The translations under genes were made by a program, and so were the position numbers. Shown one piece after another: positions 23,755 to 32,796 of a DNA stretch of 62,749 nucleotides. The notes below the pieces were generated by a model, which made no database searches, had not been told where the DNA came from, and saw nothing but the letters and a program-made list of their open reading frames with translations. The stretch's first letter is position 1; each line of letters starts with the position of its first letter. Source of the stretch: JAJDBU01 sp046756925 (GTDB taxonomy: Bacteria; Nitrospirota; Nitrospiria; SBBL01; JAADHI01); contig JBHHXH010000003.1 in the NCBI GenBank assembly GCA_046756925.1, positions 1 through 62,749 of the forward strand. Direction: 5' to 3'.

Positions 23755-25797
23755 TTATACGCTCCGGAAGACCGGTTGCAATGTTTCTCCCTGAATCAAG
23801 TCATCGATCATCCGGTACGCGATGGCATAGCGGATGATGTCGAATACCTCTTCATAGACCGACAGGGTCATTTCAATCATGGACGCATCGTGCGGCAAAG
23901 CCAGGTTGTGAGCGCCTGTAAAGAGGATGCCTCGCCGCACACATTCTTGTTGAAACAAAGTCTTCACTTTTAGCGTGTCTTCTTCTTTTATATTTAAAAA
24001 AGACCGAACGGGATATCCTTCGATCGAAAAAGTGTGATGCATCTCTTTGGCGTCGATCAAATTCGATATGCCGGTTTTCAACATTTCACCCCTGGTCCAG
24101 AGCGTGTCGGTCACACTCTGCTCTTGGATATATTTTATGGTGGCAATCGCCGATGCGATCGAAGCGGTTTCTCCGCCAAAGGTCGTGGAGAAGAAGACTT
24201 CGTCAAAGCGTTCCATGATTTCCTTCTTTCCGACAAGCGCCGAAATGGGCAGACCGTTTCCCATGGCCTTGCCGAAACAAGCGAGGTCGGGAATGACACC
24301 GAAGTAAGTCTGACTGCCGCCCAGTGAAAACCGAAAACCGGTCACCACCTCATCATATATCAAGACGGCGCCGTGCTGATGCGCCAATGCCTTGACTTTT
24401 TCCAAAAAAGCGCCCTCAGGTGTTTCAAGGCTCACCGGCTCCATAATGACGCAAGCAATCTCTCCGGGATGTTCCAAAAACAGCTGTTCCAAAGTGTCAA
24501 TCCGGTTATAGGAAAAACACAGGGTCAATGGTCGGATATCGGGAGGGATGCCTTCGTTGCGTGTCGTGGATGCAATATACCAATCCTGCCAGCCGTGGTA
24601 ACCACAACAGGCAACCTTGTCTCTCCCGGTATAGGCCCGCGCGACCCTGATGGCGGCCGAAGTAACGTCGGATCCATTTTTCCCCAATCGCACCATCTCC
24701 GCACAAGGAATGATCTCGCATAGCATTTTCGATAATTCGTATTCCAGGCGGTGGGGCAAGGTATAACTGCAGCCGAGGTGCAGCTGTTCGACCGCCGCCG
24801 CCACAATCGGCTCAAAGGCGTAGCCAAGGATGCAGGCTCCCAATCCCATCGTAAAATCGATATAACGATTGCCGTCGAGGTCGTACAGCCACGCGCCTTC
24901 TCCCGCTTTAACATAAAGCGGGGCCGCCCCCTTGCTGAATTGGAGTGACGACTTGCTGAAGGTTTGAGATGCGCCGGGAATGATCTGCGTCACGGTCTGA
25001 TGATGTTTCATCGTTTCATCGAGCTTCAAAGGCGGGGCAAGGCGAGATTGGATCCAACGCGCATCTTTCTCGGCTGAAGCCCTATTCCCGAATCCGACTT
25101 TTGAAGCCATGCCGGAATGGACCAGGTCGGGAGAACGCTTGATCAGAGCGGCAACGTCATCGTAGCTGAAATCGGATCGATTCAGGCGGCCCAGAATCCG
25201 TGCGATCGTCTCGGCATCCTCACGATCGTCGAGGCTGAGATGAACCCAAGACAAGTCTTCATCGCGATAGTCGGCGAAGACTTTCCTGAATCGTTTCGCC
25301 TTTTTAATCCATGGAGTCACATGCTCCCGCTCCGATGGCAAGGCTGCATGCCGGGCGGCCTCCAGAAGGGCTTCTCCGGAGATGACCTCGACATCGAATC
25401 CATCGATCATATGGGTAAAGGTAAAATAATCGACCGGGTCCTTGATGAACCGTTCGAGCGCATCGGACACCATGGCCCCGTCCGTCAAAAGACAATCGCC
25501 GGTAATCCGCACAACCGTGTCCAGTTTAAAGGACCTCACCGCGGTCGCAAAGCGGCTCAACACATCCTGAACATCCCCTCGAACAATATGCCATCCTTCC
25601 TTTTTCGCCGTATCGGCCAGGATGTCGTCTTCCGGTTCAACCGTGGTGGCAAGAATCCGATACTCGCAATCGATGGTTGCGCAGCGTGACAACACCCAGG
25701 CCAGCGCGGATCGCCCATGAAAACGATGCAGCATTTTTTGGGGGTAACGCCGCGATCCATTTCTTGCTTGGACAATGATGCCTCGCGTCATATCCAT
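23755..25797 (-). CDS. Fusion: SpsF/PseF-type cytidylyltransferase plus class III aminotransferase
   Basis: About 680 residues. The first 245 form a CTP-transferase domain (GIIVQARNGSRRYPQKML, TVVRITGDCLLTD), the SpsF branch of the family containing PseF and KdsB; it probably makes the CMP-sugar. From about 270 to the end is a glutamate-1-semialdehyde-aminotransferase-like domain (ACVIMEPVSLETPEG, LIYDEVVTGFRFSLGG) with the pyridoxal lysine in CFGKAMGNG. ATG at 25797 lies two bases past the preceding stop. The aminotransferase substrate is unknown. Confidence 0.85.
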   Translation of the reverse strand: MDMTRGIIVQARNGSRRYPQKMLHRFHGRSALAWVLSRCATIDCEYRILATTVEPEDDILADTAKKEGWHIVRGDVQDVLSRFATAVRSFKLDTVVRITGDCLLTDGAMVSDALERFIKDPVDYFTFTHMIDGFDVEVISGEALLEAARHAALPSEREHVTPWIKKAKRFRKVFADYRDEDLSWVHLSLDDREDAETIARILGRLNRSDFSYDDVAALIKRSPDLVHSGMASKVGFGNRASAEKDARWIQSRLAPPLKLDETMKHHQTVTQIIPGASQTFSKSSLQFSKGAAPLYVKAGEGAWLYDLDGNRYIDFTMGLGACILGYAFEPIVAAAVEQLHLGCSYTLPHRLEYELSKMLCEIIPCAEMVRLGKNGSDVTSAAIRVARAYTGRDKVACCGYHGWQDWYIASTTRNEGIPPDIRPLTLCFSYNRIDTLEQLFLEHPGEIACVIMEPVSLETPEGAFLEKVKALAHQHGAVLIYDEVVTGFRFSLGGSQTYFGVIPDLACFGKAMGNGLPISALVGKKEIMERFDEVFFSTTFGGETASIASAIATIKYIQEQSVTDTLWTRGEMLKTGISNLIDAKEMHHTFSIEGYPVRSFLNIKEEDTLKVKTLFQQECVRRGILFTGAHNLALPHDASMIEMTLSVYEEVFDIIRYAIAYRMIDDLIQGETLQPVFRSV

Positions 25798-25798
25798 C

Positions 25799-26686
25799 TC
25801 AATGCGCCCAATGGTAGGGCAGCAGAATCCGCTCGTCGTCAATCGCAAACGTTTTCCATAAAGGTCCTATCCTTCGATAAGCGGCCCGGTATCGCTCCGA
25901 AAGACAGGCAATATTCCGATTAAAATGGGCCAGCGTATCGACACCGATAATGATGCCGTCTAAGAAACGATTGGACAGTCCGAATAAGAGGGGCAGACTT
26001 TCGAACGGCAAAGCTGCGGCTTCGGATATTTCTCTTAACCTGGCCAGTTTTTCTTTCACCTTCAAAAAAGGACCGACGAGCTTCGCGTCATCAAGAAAAA
26101 ACAAGCCTTGCAAAAAAGCGGAACGTCCAAACAAGGTAAACCCATCTTTTTTAAGCCTTTCAAGCAGTGCTCCGGCAAGAAAACGTTGGTCAAACAGATT
26201 CACAGGAAACGCGAAGGCCATTTCCTCGTGGGCTTCATCGGCAATCTGCTTCATTTCTTCCGGATGATAAACGGACACGCCGTATTGTCCAATGACCTTC
26301 TTCCTTTTATAGCCCTGCAGAACGGGAAGTATTCGATCTCTATACTTCCGGTAGTCCTGAAAAGAATGCATCAAGAGGATATCAATCGACGGTATCTGCA
26401 ATCGATGTAAAGATATTGCGATGGCTTCTTCCACCGCCTCGGGCGTGGAATAGTCCTGCTCGCGAAGTTTTGATATCACCTTAAAGACCTTTCCGTTTCG
26501 TTTTAAAAATCCTCCAATGCGTGCTTCGGCATCCCCATACGCTTGGGCCGTGTCTATCCCCCAAATCCCGCCCGCCTGGGCGGTGGTCAAAATCCGGTGG
26601 ATCCGGCTGCGATCGAGCTGGCGGCCGTTTGCGATCCCATAATTCAATCCGAAATTTGCCGTTCCGAGCACCAGCTTATCCTTCAT
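25799..26686 (-). CDS. Aldo/keto reductase
   Basis: 295 residues. AKR barrel with tetrad Asp/Tyr (GIDTAQAYGDAEARIG), Lys (VISKL) and His (LLMHSFQ) in place. NAD(P)H-dependent carbonyl reduction is expected; members in nonulosonic-acid and spore-coat loci act on sugars or sugar-related aldehydes. The ATG overlaps the pseC stop by four bases (ATGA), so the longer upstream frame is rejected. No standard Pse step needs a reductase, so it points to a modified sugar. Confidence 0.86.
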   Translation of the reverse strand: MKDKLVLGTANFGLNYGIANGRQLDRSRIHRILTTAQAGGIWGIDTAQAYGDAEARIGGFLKRNGKVFKVISKLREQDYSTPEAVEEAIAISLHRLQIPSIDILLMHSFQDYRKYRDRILPVLQGYKRKKVIGQYGVSVYHPEEMKQIADEAHEEMAFAFPVNLFDQRFLAGALLERLKKDGFTLFGRSAFLQGLFFLDDAKLVGPFLKVKEKLARLREISEAAALPFESLPLLFGLSNRFLDGIIIGVDTLAHFNRNIACLSERYRAAYRRIGPLWKTFAIDDERILLPYHWAH

Positions 26687-27861
26687 ATATCCTCCGGAAT
26701 CCGACTGACGGTGTCCATCACATACTCGACATCCTCCGGCCGCATGCCTGGATAAATCGGAAGGCTGATCTCCCGTGCGTAGAAATCTTCGGCATCCGGA
26801 CACAAGCCTTTTCGGTAACCAAGGCCCCGATAATAAGGTTGGAGGTAGATCGGTATGTAATGGATTTGCACCTGGATACCGGCAGCCATCAAATACCGGA
26901 CGATGGCCTGCTTCCGGGTTTTATAAAAATCCTTCAAGCGGATGGGATAGAGATGGTAAGCGGCATAGACGTGACGCCGTTCGACCGGGCAATCGAAAAG
27001 AGGATTGCCTTCGAAGGCGTCGTCATACAAACCGGCAATCTCCCGTCTTCGCTGGATAAAGCGTTCGCTCTTTTTCAGTTGAGAACAACCCAAGGCGGCT
27101 TGAATATCGGTCATTCGGTAGTTAAACCCGAGGGATTGCATTTCGTAATACCAAGGTCCATCCGGTTTGTTGAGAAATCCATCCCGAACCACGCCATGCT
27201 CCCTAAGTTGAATCAATCGATTGTAAAAACCCTTGTCGTTCGTCGTAATCGCGCCCCCTTCTCCAGTCGTAATCTGCTTCACGGGATGAAAGCTGAAAAC
27301 CGTGAGATCGGAATACGACCCGATGCGTCTCCCCGACACCTCCGCGCCCAAGGCATGGCAGGCATCCTCGATCACAACCAACCGATGCTGGTCCGCAATT
27401 TTCGTAATTTCTTTCATGTCGCATGGAAACCCCGCAAAATGCACCGGAACAATCGCCTTGAGACGCTTGTTTTCGGATAGGGCGGACGTACAGATTTCCG
27501 CGATCCTCTCAGGTTGGATATTTCCGGATGTAGGGTCCACATCGGCAAACACGGGCCCGGCGCCGACATAGACGGCGGCATTGGCGGTCGCCAGAAAACT
27601 GATCGGACTCGTAATCACGGCCTCTCCCCTTCGAAGGCCGGCGGCAAGATAGGCCAAGTGAAGCGCTGCGGTCCCGGAAGAACAAGCGACGGCATACCTT
27701 GCACCGCAATACTCCGCAAAGGCCGCTTCGAAGCGGCCGACACGCGATCCTTGGGTGAGGCGGTCGGATTTCAGGACATCGACAACCGCCCTGACATCAT
27801 CCTCTTCAATAGTTTGCCGCCCGTAGGGGATGCTCTGTATCCGTGATAGGGTCCGTGACAT
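26683..27861 (-). CDS. pseC: UDP-4-keto-6-deoxy sugar aminotransferase (PseC)
   Basis: 392 residues, DegT/DnrJ/EryC1 fold. The pyridoxal lysine is in FSFHPVKQITTGEGGA; VACSSGTAALHLAYLAAG and VIEDACHALGAE are conserved. It makes the 4-amino sugar after PseB. The ATG at 27861 has AAGGGTG upstream and lies 56 bases inside pseB, an unusually long overlap; the SIPYGRQTI entry is close to the usual PseC start, so no later start fits. Confidence 0.93.
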   Translation of the reverse strand: MSRTLSRIQSIPYGRQTIEEDDVRAVVDVLKSDRLTQGSRVGRFEAAFAEYCGARYAVACSSGTAALHLAYLAAGLRRGEAVITSPISFLATANAAVYVGAGPVFADVDPTSGNIQPERIAEICTSALSENKRLKAIVPVHFAGFPCDMKEITKIADQHRLVVIEDACHALGAEVSGRRIGSYSDLTVFSFHPVKQITTGEGGAITTNDKGFYNRLIQLREHGVVRDGFLNKPDGPWYYEMQSLGFNYRMTDIQAALGCSQLKKSERFIQRRREIAGLYDDAFEGNPLFDCPVERRHVYAAYHLYPIRLKDFYKTRKQAIVRYLMAAGIQVQIHYIPIYLQPYYRGLGYRKGLCPDAEDFYAREISLPIYPGMRPEDVEYVMDTVSRIPEDI

Positions 27862-28837
27862 CTAATACACCCTTGATAATCTTAGTGATGGCCGTGCGGG
27901 AAAGACGTTGTTTGTTCGATCCACTGGAATACACGAATTTTTTTGAAACCGGCTTTCCGCCGTTGGTCCGCTTCTCCTCCGTCCACCAGGGAAACTGGGG
28001 TTGTATGACATAGTATTTTCCGCAGTCGAGCGTCAGCCGGCCGTCTTCTTCCGAAATCAATACTTCGTGCAGCTTCTCGCCCGGACGGATTCCGATCGTC
28101 TCGATCCGGCATTCCGGCGCGATGGCTTGCGCGATATTCAGAATCGAGGCGCTGGGTATCTTCGGCACGAAAATCTCGCCGCCGTGCATCTTCTCCAAGG
28201 CGCTAACCACAAAGTGGACCCCCTGGTCCAAGGTGATCCAAAACCGTGTCATTCTTCGGTCGGTCACGGGAAAAACACCTGTTTTCCGCAAGGAAAGGAA
28301 AAGTGGAATCACACTGCCTCTGCTCCCAACGACGTTGCCGTACCGCACCACGCTGAAGCGGGTTGCACTTTGACCGGCATAGGTGTTACCCGCCGTAAAG
28401 AGCTTGTCCGAACATAATTTTGTCGCGCCATAGAGGTTGATCGGGTTGCAGGCCTTGTCGGTGCTTAAAGCCACGACTTTTTTGATGCCGAGGTCGATCG
28501 CCACATCGATGATATTCTGTGCTCCGATGATATTGGTCTTGATACACTCGAAGGGATTGTATTCGGCCGTGGGAACCTGTTTGAGCGCTGCCGCGTGGAC
28601 GACGTAGTCCACGCCCGCAAAGGCCCGCCGAAGCCGGGGTTTGTCTCGGACATCCCCGATAAAAAACCGAATGGCCTCATGACGCAAACGCTTTTGCATC
28701 TCATATTGTTTGAATTCATCCCGGCTGAAGACAATCAGTCGTTTGGGAGAATATTTTGAAAGCATAGTCTGAACAAAACGTTTTCCAAATGATCCAGTCC
28801 CGCCCGTAACCAAAATGGTTTTTCCAGCCAAGGTCAT
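27806..28837 (-). CDS. pseB: UDP-N-acetylglucosamine 4,6-dehydratase (inverting)
   Basis: 343 residues, short-chain dehydrogenase fold. NAD site TGGTGSFG, catalytic region STDKACNPINLYGATK (with the Lys of the Met/Tyr/Lys-type triad), and VRYGNVVGSRGSVIP are all PseB features. It commits UDP-GlcNAc to the pseudaminic-acid route. ATG follows GGGAGGA by about nine bases. First gene of the operon; the sigma-54-type promoter ends about 40 bases upstream. Confidence 0.94.
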   Translation of the reverse strand: MTLAGKTILVTGGTGSFGKRFVQTMLSKYSPKRLIVFSRDEFKQYEMQKRLRHEAIRFFIGDVRDKPRLRRAFAGVDYVVHAAALKQVPTAEYNPFECIKTNIIGAQNIIDVAIDLGIKKVVALSTDKACNPINLYGATKLCSDKLFTAGNTYAGQSATRFSVVRYGNVVGSRGSVIPLFLSLRKTGVFPVTDRRMTRFWITLDQGVHFVVSALEKMHGGEIFVPKIPSASILNIAQAIAPECRIETIGIRPGEKLHEVLISEEDGRLTLDCGKYYVIQPQFPWWTEEKRTNGGKPVSKKFVYSSGSNKQRLSRTAITKIIKGVLDVTDPITDTEHPLRAANY

Positions 28838-28876
28838 CAAAATTGTCCTCCCAAACGTTCCATAGGCTGACTAACT

Positions 28877-28892
28877 AGCAATAAACTTGCCG
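28877..28892 (-). promoter_or_regulatory. Sigma-54 promoter of the glycosylation operon
   Basis: Minus strand CGGCAAGTTTATTGCT against the consensus TGGCACGNNNNTTGCW. Only two fixed positions differ, and GG-N10-GC spacing is exact. Predicted start near 28866 leaves a leader of about 29 bases with GGGAGGA before the pseB ATG. No upstream enhancer site was identified by eye. Confidence 0.72.
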
Positions 28893-29026
28893 TCATTTCT
28901 TCGATATAAAAGCACCCTATACGGCGCAATTCCCTGATGGAACCGGCCATCGTCAGTTATTTGACTCTTCCCCCGCGTTCTCATGACGGCACAATCAAAC
29001 AAAAAGAAGAGATCCAACGCAGGTAA

Positions 29027-29512
29027 TCACTTATTGACCGAGAGGCGACTTGAAACCATTTCTTGTTTTTTCATTGGAAATTTTATGATCGGTTCGCGAA
29101 TGGGGTATCCCGATTCATTCAAGACGATCTGTCTCCCTCTCCGCAATTGATAATTGATGACCAGCGGCGCCATCAGGTTGGCGGATAACTTTATCGGATC
29201 GTCTTTCGGGAGATTGACGATCGACAAGAAAACAAGGTCCTTGAGACCCTTCGCCTTAAGGTAAAGCAGATCGGGCGAAGCAATTTCAGGCCGGTATGCG
29301 GGTTTGACGATGAGCGGATCGATAACGACGAAACCCAAATCGTTATTCTCCACCGACTGAAGCCATAAAAGCGGGTGTCCTTTTTCGTACTCGATCAATA
29401 GGTATTTTTTTAAGCTCGGAAATCCGAGTATGCCGTCTGGAAACGTCATCAGCGAATCCTGATCGCACGTATTCGAACAATCACGCTGAACATGCTTCGT
29501 ATCCTTCATCAC
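29027..29512 (-). CDS. fliW: Flagellar assembly factor FliW
   Basis: 161 residues. FliW features: FPDGILGFPSLKKYLLIEYE, FVVIDPLIVKPAY and SANLMAPLVIN. FliW binds CsrA and relieves its repression of flagellin translation, and is itself captured by flagellin. GTG at 29512 overlaps the csrA stop by four bases; an ATG one codon later is also possible. The csrA-fliW pair controls fliC through the leader at 11041-11086. Confidence 0.94.
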   Translation of the reverse strand: MMKDTKHVQRDCSNTCDQDSLMTFPDGILGFPSLKKYLLIEYEKGHPLLWLQSVENNDLGFVVIDPLIVKPAYRPEIASPDLLYLKAKGLKDLVFLSIVNLPKDDPIKLSANLMAPLVINYQLRRGRQIVLNESGYPIREPIIKFPMKKQEMVSSRLSVNK

Positions 29513-29772
29513 TTTTTTGGCTTCTCCCTTCGTCCGGTTTCTTCCATCTTGAATTTATTGGCAAGCAAGTTCCGCAACTCCTGAATATTGGCGCCCGCAG
29601 CCGATCGGTTTTCGCGAATCGTTCTCGCAAGTACTTCTTCTCGATAAATGGCGATATTTCTGGGGGCCTCAACGCCCAACTTCACATAGGTTCCATGAAT
29701 CCCAGTCACAACCACCGTAATATCGTTTCCGATCGAAATCTTTTCTCCCAACTTCCTTGTCAGGACCAGCAT
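29509..29772 (-). CDS. csrA: Carbon storage regulator, RNA-binding
   Basis: 87 residues. MLVLTRKLGEKISIG and VKLGVEAPRNIAIYREEV are the CsrA core that binds GGA motifs in mRNA leaders. The C-terminal tail is longer than in E. coli (61 residues), as in other FliW-containing bacteria. It follows flgL by nine bases, so it belongs to the flg operon. Confidence 0.96.
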   Translation of the reverse strand: MLVLTRKLGEKISIGNDITVVVTGIHGTYVKLGVEAPRNIAIYREEVLARTIRENRSAAGANIQELRNLLANKFKMEETGRREKPKK

Positions 29773-29781
29773 AGGACCTCA

Positions 29782-31008
29782 TCACCTTAAAAAATCCATC
29801 AATGACATATTAAAAATCCGGGAAGCCAGCGAACGACTGATCTCCAGCGCATTCTCTTCGAAAACAAGCTCGGAAACGGCTGTCGCAATATCCACATCTT
29901 CCTGCTCGGATTTCAGTCTTATCGTGACGGACTTAAAATCTTCAAGCGCAGCAGTCGTCGTCGTCACCCTGTTCAACCTTGCCCCGAGCAACACCCGCTC
30001 GTTGCTGACCTGATCACTCGCGCCATTGAGACTGGACAGTGCCGTTTGTATACCGGCGGGTGCATTCGACTCCAATGCAAGCTGCAGTCCTGCGACCGCC
30101 GCCAAGACATCCGTTCCGCCAAAGGCGCCTTTGATCAGCCGATCCCCCGGTAGATTCTTAATGATCGTATGGTTCTGATCGATGGCGATACGCGCCTCAC
30201 CCGAATCTCCCAAATAACTTCCCACCGCGCGGCTGGTGCCGGCAAGGGTTTCTATCGCAGCCCTGGCCGTTCCACCGGTAATATTGGCGCTGGAGCCACC
30301 GCCCACCGCGTTCGATTGAACCACCAAGTGCGCAGGTGCGGTCGTATCGAAAGTTACCGTTGCAGAAACACTCGCCGTTTGAAAAGTCGTATCCGCATTG
30401 ATCACTGTTTGAATCATACCGGCGAGAGCGGCTCCGGTATTGTAAGTCCCCGGTGTTAAGGTGACCGTGGATGTGATTCCGTCTAAAGACAGGCTCAGCT
30501 GGTCATTCACTGCAGCCGTGATCGTAATCGGAAGCGCCGGAAGCGGGCCGGCGATATAGTCGCCCTTCTGGAGAAACGGCACCGTCCCGGTCTCGTTCCC
30601 GGCAAAAATATAGCGTCCCCCTTGGGAGGTGTTGGCCAAAGACACGATGTGATCGTAGATCTGTCGAACCTCCTTGGCGATATTGGCACGGTCAACGGCG
30701 CTGTTGGTATCGTTCGCTGCCAGAAGGGCCAACTCTCGGGTTCGAATCAGCTGGTCTTCCATGGTCTGCAAGACCGTTTCACTGAGCGAAAGCGATGCGT
30801 CGGCTTGATCGTTATTTCTGATGAATTGGTCAATTTCAGAAAGGGTCTTTTCACTACCAATGATCCCTGCTTGGTTCACCGGATCATCTGAAGGACGGTT
30901 GACCTTCTTTCCAGTTGAAATTTGCTCTTGAATACGGAAAATAGATTCCTGTTGCCGACGCATCCGGTCCGTAATGGCGCTAAAAATCATCTTGTCGGAC
31001 ACTCGCAT
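29782..31008 (-). CDS. flgL: Hook-filament junction protein FlgL
   Basis: 408 residues. The flagellin-like N-terminus (MRVSDKMIFSAITDRMRRQQ, ISTGKKVNRPSDDPV) and C-terminus (EENALEISRSLASRIFNMSL) are present. The middle has flagellin_IN-like repeats (NDQLSLSLDGITSTVTLTPG), longer than in enteric FlgL. It joins hook and filament together with FlgK. The 135-base gap from flgK shows no clear promoter. Confidence 0.93.
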   Translation of the reverse strand: MRVSDKMIFSAITDRMRRQQESIFRIQEQISTGKKVNRPSDDPVNQAGIIGSEKTLSEIDQFIRNNDQADASLSLSETVLQTMEDQLIRTRELALLAANDTNSAVDRANIAKEVRQIYDHIVSLANTSQGGRYIFAGNETGTVPFLQKGDYIAGPLPALPITITAAVNDQLSLSLDGITSTVTLTPGTYNTGAALAGMIQTVINADTTFQTASVSATVTFDTTAPAHLVVQSNAVGGGSSANITGGTARAAIETLAGTSRAVGSYLGDSGEARIAIDQNHTIIKNLPGDRLIKGAFGGTDVLAAVAGLQLALESNAPAGIQTALSSLNGASDQVSNERVLLGARLNRVTTTTAALEDFKSVTIRLKSEQEDVDIATAVSELVFEENALEISRSLASRIFNMSLMDFLR

Positions 31009-31143
31009 GTGATACCCCTATAAAAAATAAAACAGCCCTGCGCTTTCCAGCAAGGATAACCCTCGGACTTTCAACATTGTCCTACACAGCAAAATCTTCA
31101 TCGATAAATCCAATTCCCGCAGAAACCATTCCGCAATACCGTC

Positions 31144-32793
31144 TTATCTCATGATCCCCAACACAGTCTGTAAAAGCTCGTCTGCCATCGTAATGACCCT
31201 GGCGGAGGCTTCATAGGCTCGCTGGAAGCGAATGATATTCGTCATCTCTTCATCGAGCGAAACACCGGATACTTCTTCTCTCAAATTTTGGAGCTGAGAT
31301 CGAATCGCTTCCTCTACCGCAGCGTTCCGCTGGGTCGCTTGGGAACGGACCCCGATGCGTCCCATAAAAGCGCTGTAATAGCCCTGGAGGCTGGACGACG
31401 ATAGGGCGGTGATCTGCCTGTCTTGTATACCGGAGAGAAGAAGGGCATTGCCATTGTCGCCTGGAATGCCGGCCAGTGTCGATGAAGCGGCGACGCGATT
31501 TGGATCTGTTAGAGACACCGACATCAACCCGGATGCGCCCTTGTGGGCGCTGATTTGGAAAACATCTCCGGCCGCGGGTGTGCTGCTGATGGCCACATCG
31601 AGCCCTTCGAAGGTAACTGTGGTGGGATCGACATAAACCCCCGTGGTCGAAGCCCCTGTGTCCCGATTCGTCAGGGTATAGTTGCCTCCCGCAAAAGTCA
31701 GATCATATGCATCGAAGGTCAAAGCAGTCGGGTTTGAAATGGTCACAGCCACCACCGCAGATCCGGTATTCGCACTCAAGCCGGTCGATGAAGGGGTCAA
31801 TGGAGAAAAAAAGTCCGTCGCGGTCGAACCGTCGAGCCCGAAACCGGCCCGATGTTGTTGATTGATTTCGTTGATGGTTGCCGCGGCGAGTTGGTCGAGC
31901 GTATTGAGGTAATCGGGAATGACCTGATCGCGCATGTCCAGCAAACCCTTCAGACGACCGCTGGAAATCAAAGCAGTGATATCGACTGCCGAACCGCTAC
32001 CGACCTTAAAACCGACATTGACATATCCATTGTCCGCCGCATCGGCCATGCCTTCCAAAACGCCGGAAAGCTCTCCGTCGATTAAGGGTTTTCCGGAACC
32101 GACAAAAACCGTGGTTTGTCCAAAACCATCTTCTATCGTTGTAATATCGATCTTATCGGCCAAGTCGTTTAGATGGCGCTGCCGGACATCGCGAAGGTCG
32201 TTGGCATTCTGTCCCGTAAATTCGGCTTGTTTGATCTCCCCATTCAGCTTCGCAATCTGCCCGGCAAGCAGATTGATATCGCCAATGACCGCGACGGCAT
32301 CTCTGTTGGCGTCATTTCTGATGTCCTGAAATTGCGTGTCGCTTTTATGAAAACGTTGTATGAGCGCCTCCCCTCGCTCAATCAGGGAAACCCGTGCTGA
32401 AAGATCGTGCGGATTGTTCGACACGTCGTTTAAGGATGCGAAAAAATCGTTTAAAGCTTGGTTGATCCCCGTCCCCTCCGCATCGCCGAAGGCCGACTCG
32501 ATCCTGCGGAAGAGACTCTCCTCTATCTCAAGACGGCCGAAATTTGATTTGCTTGAGACAATCTGCGCTTCGACAAAGCGATCGACGATACGCCGAACCT
32601 CCTTGGTTTCCACACCCGTCCCGATCTGACCCGGCCGGCCGTTCTCGGGATTGGTCGCACTGAAAACGGCCTCTTGACGCGAGTAGCCGACGGTGCTGAC
32701 ATTGGCGATGTTTTGAGAGGTCGTCTGCAGGGCCTTTTGATTGGCCGAAAGGGAACGTCTCCCGATATTAAATACCAATGAGATCCCTGCCAT
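31144..32793 (-). CDS. flgK: Hook-filament junction protein FlgK
   Basis: 549 residues. FlgK entry LVFNIGRRSLSANQKALQ, TTSQNIANVSTVGYSRQE, central INQALNDFFASLNDVSNNP and C-terminal VSLDEEMTNIIRFQRAYEAS. It is the first junction protein on the hook. The gap to flgN is three bases. The insertion at about 330-440 is Ser/Thr/Ala-rich. Confidence 0.95.
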   Translation of the reverse strand: MAGISLVFNIGRRSLSANQKALQTTSQNIANVSTVGYSRQEAVFSATNPENGRPGQIGTGVETKEVRRIVDRFVEAQIVSSKSNFGRLEIEESLFRRIESAFGDAEGTGINQALNDFFASLNDVSNNPHDLSARVSLIERGEALIQRFHKSDTQFQDIRNDANRDAVAVIGDINLLAGQIAKLNGEIKQAEFTGQNANDLRDVRQRHLNDLADKIDITTIEDGFGQTTVFVGSGKPLIDGELSGVLEGMADAADNGYVNVGFKVGSGSAVDITALISSGRLKGLLDMRDQVIPDYLNTLDQLAAATINEINQQHRAGFGLDGSTATDFFSPLTPSSTGLSANTGSAVVAVTISNPTALTFDAYDLTFAGGNYTLTNRDTGASTTGVYVDPTTVTFEGLDVAISSTPAAGDVFQISAHKGASGLMSVSLTDPNRVAASSTLAGIPGDNGNALLLSGIQDRQITALSSSSLQGYYSAFMGRIGVRSQATQRNAAVEEAIRSQLQNLREEVSGVSLDEEMTNIIRFQRAYEASARVITMADELLQTVLGIMR

Positions 32794-32796
32794 CGA

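Noticed and set aside
26521..27480. Plus-strand frame of 319 codons across pseC
   Set aside because: Antisense shadow of pseC with no motifs.
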